This document shows positions 56,701 through 64,000 of a stretch of DNA of 64,000 nt, piece by piece (positions within the stretch are counted from its first letter, which is position 1; each line of letters begins with the position of its first letter). This DNA is from Typha latifolia. Taxonomy: Eukaryota > Streptophyta > Magnoliopsida > Poales > Typhaceae. Made by a program: the position numbers and the translations under genes. The notes beneath the pieces were generated by a model. The model was not told the DNA's origin. It saw only the letters and a list, made by a program, of their open reading frames with translations, and did no database searches. The stretch spans positions 6,833,209 through 6,897,208 of the forward strand of contig CM034100.1 in the NCBI GenBank assembly GCA_019914945.1. The letters run 5' to 3'.

Positions 56701-58700
56701 GAAAATTATCTTTCCAATAAGAAGTCCTTTCTTGGATGTAAGATATTGAAAGATTGATGTGTTCTCTTGAAACTTATGAGGGCGTCACTTATTTTGATGA
56801 GAAGCTTGCCACCTTGCATCTTAGTGCAATGACCCATGAGTTCAACCTATAGAGGTAGCTTCTCCACCAATGGCTGTAATACCATTTACATTTTTGTCCC
56901 CACCAAATCTCTATTTGGACTGTAATATGCATGAACCTCATTCAAATGGATGCTATTTTTTTTTGTAGCCCTTTTGTTTATGGCAATTTGTTTAACCACA
57001 AATTTAGATCTTGGGCAGCTTGACAAAACAAATGTGAAAGACTGACCCAAGACAAACTATTGCATTCCTACTTCTAAGATGCACAATGAATAAAATGATG
57101 TTGATTGAACTATTAGCATTCTCAAATGGAAGTTTTGGATGAGGTACTCAAATGTAGAAATTTTGCATACATTCATTGTATTGCTTGCCATTTTCATCAC
57201 CAAAGTGGACTTCAAGTAATCTTTGAGTCATCTAGTATTCGCATCAGGATTCTTTGGTCCCTTTTTGCCTCATCTACACAACTTTGTAGGCAGGATATTT
57301 ATTAAGTTATTGCTTCGAGCCAAGTCTAGTACATTTAGTAATAATAGATTGTTGTTTTCCCTCATGCAAACAATTATTATACACAAGATGATTATAAAGT
57401 TTAAAGGTAATGTTTCTAATTAGCTTCTTAAATTTAAGGTATAAACTATGATGTACCTCTGTATAGATCCTCTCTGATTTAGGATTATTGTTTCCAGTTG
57501 TCAAGAATTATAGCTTTTCCTGGATATGAAAATCATTTTTCAGCTAAAATATATATTCATTGCCAGTTAATCTAGTTCTGATACCTTGCATCTATGTAAC
57601 ATTTAAACTCAATTATATTTTCTACTCTATGGCATATGAAATACATGTCTAATAAGAAGATACGATGAATGTGTTTTATTCTTATAGACATTATTTTGGA
57701 TGGTTGTACTTTATTGGAGTCATTGTATAGTGTGATTCTGGGTATAACTAAACAAAACTTGATCATGCCTGGGTCTGATGAATGAAGCTTGAATTGAGCT
57801 AATTGAAGCTAACTTGATAGACAACTTATGGCTTGAACTTGCAACTGTGCTAGGATCAAGCCAATATTGAACTTTTCATTCTTGAACAAAGGTTCCCAGA
57901 CCTTGATTGAACAAATATTAGCCGCATTAAAATTGTTAATCAAAGGTTTAGGACTTAGTATATTACTGAACTTGAATATTTTAATCTATAGAACTTAATG
58001 TAATTATGTGTTAGATATTATGGTCAAAATTAGGTTCTGTTCTTATGTTATGTTAAAGTAAATTGACTTGGCTTGAAAGTAAATTCAAACAAATTTTGGA
58101 AAGCTAATGTTGCCTCATTGATCGTTACTGCTCCTTTGCAACTTTAATTAAATGACAACCCTATATGTTGGTACTATATATGAAGCTTTTGTTCCAATCT
58201 GTTCAATCTTTTGTTTTGAAGATCTTTGTTGCCTGAAAGAAGTGAAATATTTTGATGCCAGGAGAACCATGCCAGTGGAGGAAATTCTCACTATTGATAT
58301 AAAGCCTGGTTGGAAGAAGGGAACAAAGATCACTTTCCCAGAGAAAGGAAATGAATCTCCTAATGTAATTCCGGCGGATATAGTCTTTGTTATCGATGAG
58401 AAGCCTAATGATGTATTCACAAGAGAAGGGAATGATCTGATCGTGTCACAGAAGATATCGTTGGCTGAAGCACTGACTGGCTATACTGTCCATTTGACCA
58501 CACTAGATGGTCGGAATCTGATGGTACCCATAAATTCTGTGATCCACCCTGGCTATGAGGAAGTTGTCCCTCGAGAAGGCATGCCGATACCAAAGGATCC
58601 TTCCAAGAGGGGAAACCTTCGGATCAAGTTCAACATCAAGTTCCCGTCAAGGCTGACAGCAGAGCAGAAAACTGGGATTAAGAAACTCTTAGGTTCTTGA
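53769..58700 (+). CDS. Class B (type II) DnaJ/HSP40 co-chaperone
   Basis: Exons 53769-53933, 54095-54525 and 58262-58700 join in frame to 344 residues. Residues 1-70 are a J domain ([39 protein letters not shown]) with HPD at 32-34, which stimulates Hsp70 ATPase. Residues 76-160 are glycine/phenylalanine-rich ([17 protein letters not shown]). No zinc-finger CxxCxGxG repeats occur, so it is class B (DNAJB1/Sis1-like). The substrate-binding C-terminal domains follow ([84 protein letters not shown]), ending with the dimerisation region. Length is normal for plant cytosolic members. Upstream sequence is in frame but the first in-frame ATG is 53769 (context GCGACATGGG). Splice junctions: GAT|GTAATA...ATAG|GTC and GG|GTGAGT...CCAG|G. 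It looks intact. Confidence 0.93.
53934..54094 (+). other. DnaJ gene intron 1
   Basis: 161 bases, phase 0, donor GTAATA, acceptor CGAATAG. It interrupts the J domain after SEAYD, and exon 2 resumes with [15 protein letters not shown]. Confidence 0.85.
54526..58261 (+). other. DnaJ gene intron 2 (3.7 kb)
   Basis: Phase 2 with donor GTGAGT and acceptor TGATGCCAG. It separates EIADASG from RTMPVEEIL. The AT-rich interior shows no transposon I can name but has a tandem duplication at 55988-56230. Short open frames inside have no supporting features. Confidence 0.85.
55988..56230 (+). repeat. Diverged direct duplication in DnaJ intron 2
   Basis: 55988-56100 and 56123-56230 share TGCTTTGGATTTTGTAGGTT, TTATCATTGCTATCC, and GAACTGCATA, with small indels, separated by 22 bases (period about 135). 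Confidence 0.85.
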
Positions 58701-60619
58701 TTTGTTTCGATGCTCTTAGAAATGATGCTGGATGTTGTGAATATCTTCAGTTAGATTAAGTTTGACTGCCTGATGGAATTTGGTTCAATGCTTTTGTAAC
58801 TTGAGTTTTTTTTTTCGTTGATGATCTTTAAATTATTTTTACCATACGGTTAGCTACCTGATCATTCTTCAAAAGATCTTTCCAGCAATAGAATGTGGAC
58901 AGATCTATGAATGCAGGATTGTTTCTTTAACTGCCATCTGAGTGATGACTCTTCATCAGTACAAGGGTTAAAAACTAGTTAAAAGTTTTTTTTTTAATAT
59001 GTTGACTGTGTAAGACGTAATTTATTGATTTCAGACCTCAAACTGACTGTTGATTTCCTTCTTCAGATCCATCAGGGATGTGCGAAGTTTAATTGGGGGT
59101 AAAATTTGATATATTAATCGTAAAATTATTCTGATTAGTGTACATTCTAAGGTAGTATTTGTTAACAGAAAGGCAGACATGCTTACAGTACAACTTGATT
59201 TAACTATAGAGAAAGTAAGCTATGGTTGTGATAGTTCATGTGCTTATGCATGGAGCCTTATTCCCTGCTTGGAGATCAAACTGAGATTTGTGTCAGTAGA
59301 AGATACTACTGCTGTTATCCAACAAGAAATTAGGTAAGGAGATCATTTATAGCTGGTAGATGATATAACTATTCTGTTTTCAGATCTCACTCAGAGCATG
59401 CAAATCTCAAGGACAATATGGTTCATGAAGTTTATCCAAGCGATTAGAAAAAATTGAACACTTTGACTGAATGGTGATTATATTAACAGCTGTACAAGAT
59501 AATAGGAAGGGATTTTTAGTGCATGTAGACCCTTCTAATATATTCCTTATTTATGTTTATACCATCTTAAGTTTATATGTATATTTTGAACTACCCATAA
59601 CACTTGGTTTTAGCACGAATGTTCCTTAAAAATTGTTTTGGTATGGATACCAATAAAAGTAAACTAACAGGGCATCTATATCTTTCTAACCTATTAAATG
59701 GTTCATATAACGTTTATTCTAACACATGCAAATGCGAAGTTTAGAAGAATATAGAAGCAAATAAAGAGCTTGAGGGATATACATAATAGTATAATACATG
59801 TTAGAGAAAAAGCCTAATATGAAAATTTCTAGATTGCATACTTTTTGTTTTCATGGAAGAACATGTAGGCAGAACATTCATTTCAAAGCCAAAATATTAG
59901 ATACAAAATACCACGAGGAAGTAGAGATGAAGTTTTTAATGCGGGTATCAAACTTAGGGCTATGAAGATATATAAAAAGCATAGCTCAAAAGTAGAGTTA
60001 TTTGCACCGAAATTTCACTTGGTTTATGATTTAGCGAGGCAGGGTTATTTTTATTTTTCCTTGCACTTGAGGCTTTTTTTTTTTTTTTTTTTTTCTTTCA
60101 ACTTTGTCTTTTTTGTCATTTAATATCTCATTAAATATTGAGAGAAAGAGATAAATGACCCGTACTCATCTTCTTCATCTTCTACTTTATATGCTGCTAG
60201 TAATTATTATTCTTCTTCTACTGTTTATTTTTTTTATCTCTTAATCATTTTTTATACAAGTTTCTGATCGCTCTCTAATCTCTAATCTTCTTCTTATATA
60301 AGTCTCTAATCGCTCTTTCTACTTCACTACTAAAGTTGTTAAAAGACAAGAAAATGTGTATAGCAAAAAATAAAAGTTGTTAAAAGACAACGAAATATAA
60401 ATTCTCACAATTATCTCTAATTAATCTATTACTTTATTAATTAAAGAACGATTATAGAGACTTGTATAGAAAGCGTATAGAAAAAATAACAAAAGTTATT
60501 AATATGTTTCTTCTTTTTCTTATTTTTTTATTGATGCTTCTTCTTCTTAATCTACTTCTCCACTGAATTTATTAAAAGACAACAAAATTGATAGGTTCTA
60601 CGGTTCTACGGTACCAAAT
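58701..60619. other. DnaJ 3' region and intergenic sequence; no further gene
   Basis: The first 150-200 bases are probably the 3' untranslated region (TTTTGTAACTTGAG at about 58791). The rest is AT-rich with a poly-T run of 21 at 60074-60094 and many CTTCTTCTT words near 60520. No gene or element recognised. Confidence 0.35.
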
Positions 60620-61467
60620 TGATAGGCTCTAATACCAACGATAAGCTATGAAACAATTCCTTCAAAATCTGAATTTATTATAGGAATCAGTCCGCACAAT
60701 CTAGGGAAAATATTCACCAAATATTCTTTCGTAATCAGAAAATTACTAAACCAAGTGGAATCAATCCTTAACTCTCTACATTTTTTGTATTTATTCCCTT
60801 CGCAAATTCGAACAAAAACTATAACGAAAATATGATATATTGCGGATGATGGTGGTGGTGACGGGTGGAGTGGATGTTAGGGTTATGGATGATAATGGAG
60901 ATAAGGGTGGATGGTGGATGTTGTTAAGGATAAAAACGAAGGAAAAAAAGTAGTCGAGATCCCAAAGAAGAGGGAGTACTTGACAGACGAGGGAGATTAT
61001 AAGTTAGGAGAGACCTTGCCAACGGGTGGTAGGTTGGTGAAGAGGGAGGAGAGAGATTAGGGTAGAGAGAATAGAGAGAAGATAAGAGGCAAAAAAAATC
61101 AATAACCCAATAGCATAATGAATTTGGATGCCATCCATACCTTTATAGAGACTAGCCAACAAGCTCTAATAATAATAATTAACCCTAATCCTAGTGGAAT
61201 CCCATTGATTGCGTTCGGATGCTCCCGATTGCGTTCGAACGCACAAAAGGTATTCTCTATATATATGAATGCGATATAGGCGTTCGAACGCGTCCGACCG
61301 CGTTCGAACACGCATTTTGCGTTCTCTGTATTTGCGAACCTGATGCAGGTGTTCACAAAGGCGTTCAAACGCGGTTGGGGGCTCGTTCGAACGCGACCTA
61401 CAGAAAATTTATTTTAATAAAAATAAATAACTAATGCAATAAGAAAAAACCCTAACTAAATGTATCA
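60620..61467 (-). mobile_element. 3' LTR of gypsy element E3
   Basis: High end TGTATCA at 61467 (minus sense TGATACA), joined directly to integrase-side sequence. The inner part 60640-60770 (CAATTCCTTCAAAATCTG, ACCAAATATTCTTTCG) is the reverse of the G-family LTR end at 24100-24200. Within it, 61205-61400 holds several GCGTTCGAACGC-type motifs. The low boundary is uncertain: two TGATAGG words (60589, 60620) and a primer-site complement GGCTCTAATACCAA (60625-60638) lie there, so the terminus may be duplicated as in E1. Confidence 0.65.
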
Positions 61468-62830
61468 ACCCACCACGCTTCCCCCACCTTATCCTCAAGG
61501 TGAAAAGTTAGGGAAACGCTCCAAAATATCAGTCTCCAACTCCCATGTTGCCTCATCGGATGGCTTGCCAAGCCACTTGACTAGAATCTCCATCTCTAAT
61601 CTGGTACCATGTCGTCGTCGGCGCCTAGCAAGTACACAAACTGGCTCTATGATCTCTGTCTCCTCCAATGGCTCTTGTAGAACTGATCCAACGACCTCAT
61701 GATCTCCAATCCTCTCCCTCAATAATGAAACATGGAAGACAGAATGCTCTCTCGACTCCTTCGGCAACTCCAAACGATATGCAACTAGACCAATATGCTC
61801 TAACACTCGAAATGGACCAAAGTAGCGATGTGCTAACTTTTGGTTTCGCATTGGACGCAAGGTCACCTGTCCATACGGTTGGACCCTCACAAACACCCAA
61901 CTGCCGATGTCGAACTCCTGCTCTCTATGACTGTGATCATAAACTTGCTTCATGCGATTTTGAGCAAGTTTAGAATGGGCACGCAACCTCCTTAATATGG
62001 CGTCTCTATCCATCAAAGCTAAGTCGACCTTCGTCCGATCTGTAGATGCGACTAGATCATAAGCTCGTAATGTCGGAGCCGTGCATCCATACACCACCTC
62101 AAATTGAGTCATGCCAATGCTGCTATGGTAGGCAGTGTTGTAATACCACTCCGTCCACGGTAATAACTCCAACCATCTTCTCATCATCTTTCCAACAAAG
62201 CACCTCAAGTACTACTCAATGCTTCGATTGACCACCTCGGTTTGGCCGACCATCTGTGGATGGTAGGCCGAACTAAAATTCAATCGAGTTCTCTACAATA
62301 TGAAAAACTCTATCTAAAAATCGCTTATAAATACACGATCACGATCCGAGACAATCGTGCATGGCATGCCATGTAACCAAGCAACATCTCTAACAAAAAT
62401 TTTAGCCACTGACTTGGCTGAAATTGGATGTAACAATACTGAAAAGTGCACATACTTGCTCAATCTGTCAACCACCACAAAGATAATAGAATAACCACGT
62501 ACTAGCGAAAGACCCTCTATGAAATCCATATAAATATCTTCCCAAATATGGTCCGGTATAGGTAAAGGCTACAGTAATCTTGCTGATTTCAATGTGGTTG
62601 TCTTAGCCCTTTGATAGATTTTGCAAGCACGAACAAAACTCCTCACATCCCACCTCAATCCTGGCCACATGCAACTTTGTGATATCCTCCTATAAGTCCT
62701 CAAGATATCCTCATGACTAGCCTCTAAAATTTGGTAGAAGTGCTTCAATAATTTCTGCCGCAACCCATCATTTACAAGCACCCAAATGCATCCGCGGTTT
62801 AGCAACAAATTGCCTCAGTTCTCCCACTCT
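61468..62830 (-). pseudogene. Element E3 integrase with chromodomain-like C-terminus
   Basis: In element order: the zinc-binding region near 62800-62590 (SHEDILRTYRRISQSC, FVRACKIYQRAKTTT, with a frame break), the core at 62529-62314 (MDFIEGLSLVRGYS, VVDRLSKYVHFSVLL, TIVSDRDRVFISDF), a GQTEVVNR equivalent near 62250 followed by one stop (IE-stop-YLRCF), then a 237-codon open run (62208-61495) with YNTAYHSSIGMTQFEVVYG, AQNRMKQVYDHSHREQEF, VFHVSLLRERIGD and the chromodomain-like tail LEMEILVKWLGKPSDEATWE. It is one of the better-preserved integrases here and closely matches G. Confidence 0.85.
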
Positions 62831-63640
62831 GGATGGCACTCTGGATCATCCATCACCTCCTATAACAATCTCAAAATATTTGGGCCAGATGTACATGCAT
62901 ATCTCAGCTCATCAAGAAAAGGAAAAGTGAGAGAAGAATAGGCTACAAGCTCAGTGGTATCGAGTTAGCGTGATAATGCATCCGCCGCTCTATTTTTCGT
63001 TCCTTTCTTATATTGAATTTCATAAACATACCCTAGTAATTTTGTGATCTAACTCTACTGTGCTGGAGTGTATATATGCTGTCCCATAAAGTATGGAAAG
63101 CTCTTTTGATTGGTTCGGGTAATGAATCGCCTATCGATCAAATAAGGCCTCCACTTTATCACTGCATGCATAATTACCAACATCTCTCTCTCGTAAGTTG
63201 ATAATTGCTAAGATTTTATGAAAAAACTTTACTAATAAAGGCTATAGGATGTCCTATTTGCATTAGTACAGCTCCTATGCCAACTCCCGACGCATCACAT
63301 TCCACAATGAACTCTTTGGTGAAATCCGGTAGCGCTAAAACGGGCATCGTCGTCATTGTTGTTTTTAGTTTTTCAAAGGTTGTAGTGGCTTTATCCGTCC
63401 ATCTAAAAGAGTCCTTCAACAAAAAAGTGAGAGGAGCAGCGATGCCATACTCGACGATGAAGCGGCGATAATATCCGGTCAGCCCCAAAAATCCTCGCAA
63501 TCCGATGGTGGTAGTAGGAATAGGCCAAACGGTCATGCATGCCACCTTTTGAAGATCCGCCACTATACCTTCCGCTGAGATGATGTGGCCTAAATACTCC
63601 ACTTGTGGTACTCCCCATAGGTACTTGAACTTCTTGATCT
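62831..63640 (-). pseudogene. Element E3 RNase H and connection region
   Basis: A frame with EYLGHIISAEGIVAD, LRGFLGLTGYYRRFIVEYGI, FIVECDASGVGIGAVLMQIG and HPIAFISKVFS covers the thumb and start of RNase H (catalytic D in ECDASG). Beyond a break, the L-S-T-Y-E-R-E-M segment lies near 63190. Further breaks lead to the integrase. Confidence 0.8.
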
Positions 63641-64000
63641 TTAGCTAGTTTTGCTTCAACAAATTCAGCACATCCTCCAAATGGTGCCAATGTTCCAATT
63701 CGGTCATGCTATACACCAAAATGTCGTCAAAGAATACCAAAACATACCTTCGTAATAGAGGCCAAAATATATCATTCATGAGGCCTTGAAAATTATTGGA
63801 GCATTGGTGAAACCAAAATGCATCACCCGGAACTCGTAATGCTCATCCGGAGTTCGAAATGTAGTCTTGTGCACATCCGCCGGGTGAACTCTAATTTGAT
63901 GATACTCGGCCCTCAAGTCAAGCTTGCTGAATATAGTTGCCCCTGCAAGCTCGTCCAACAGCTCCTCTCTAACTAGAATGGGATACCGGTCCTTGACTGT
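63641..64000 (-). pseudogene. Element E3 reverse transcriptase, cut by window end
   Basis: [40 protein letters not shown] and [13 protein letters not shown] lie at 63958-63776. An FFDDILVYS equivalent at 63710-63735 and the finger region continue past the window end. Frame breaks near 63780. Unlike E1 and G, E3 keeps its reverse transcriptase. Confidence 0.85.

Overview
This is a gene-poor, transposon-packed stretch of a nuclear plant genome. Two host genes can be supported. The first, at 42676-42996 (minus), encodes a 73-residue cysteine-rich peptide that I recognise as a TAXIMIN-type signalling peptide. The second, at 53769-58700 (plus), encodes a 344-residue class B (type II) DnaJ/HSP40 co-chaperone in three exons, with a 3.7 kb second intron. 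The strongly GC-rich coding sequence of both genes against an AT-rich background, and the abundance of Ty3/gypsy chromovirus-like elements, suggest a monocot, but the species cannot be named from the sequence.

Almost everything else is transposable-element sequence, much of it nested. 1-6716: an array of decayed minus-strand Ty3/gypsy copies (LTR, gag, LTR, LTR, gag, LTR, gag) with no pol seen; a solo LTR of the same family lies at 14638-15054. 8111-11460: pieces of a minus-strand LINE (endonuclease, zinc-binding and RNase H regions) separated by a GAGC-rich repeat and a copia-type solo LTR that carries a GCGTTCGAACGC minisatellite. 17004-24240: a plus-strand Ty3/gypsy element (here G) that has lost its reverse transcriptase and carries two insertions of a long-LTR family (here H). 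24249-34645: a minus-strand Ty3/gypsy element (here F) split by a young minus-strand element (here E1, 24785-29689) with a clear 5-bp target duplication, nearly identical LTRs, gag, protease and integrase, but no reverse transcriptase or RNase H. 36110-39005: a decayed H LTR split by a 1.1 kb terminal-inverted-repeat element with a 7-bp target duplication. 39050-40555: a LINE 3' end. 43806-44440: a copia 5' LTR and gag fragment. 44831-51960: a long terminal-inverted-repeat element with a 3.26 kb H solo LTR and a Ty3/gypsy gag/protease piece inside. 60620-64000: the 3' part of a minus-strand Ty3/gypsy element (here E3) closely related to G, cut by the window end.

There is no operon-like or defence-like system here. 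The most interesting signals are retroelement biology: a recently moved gypsy element without reverse transcriptase whose LTR has absorbed primer-binding-site sequence, and a perfect palindromic motif shared by LTRs of unrelated families. Element letters (A, E1, E3, F, G, H) are labels used only in this annotation. All similarity calls are by eye; no database search was run.
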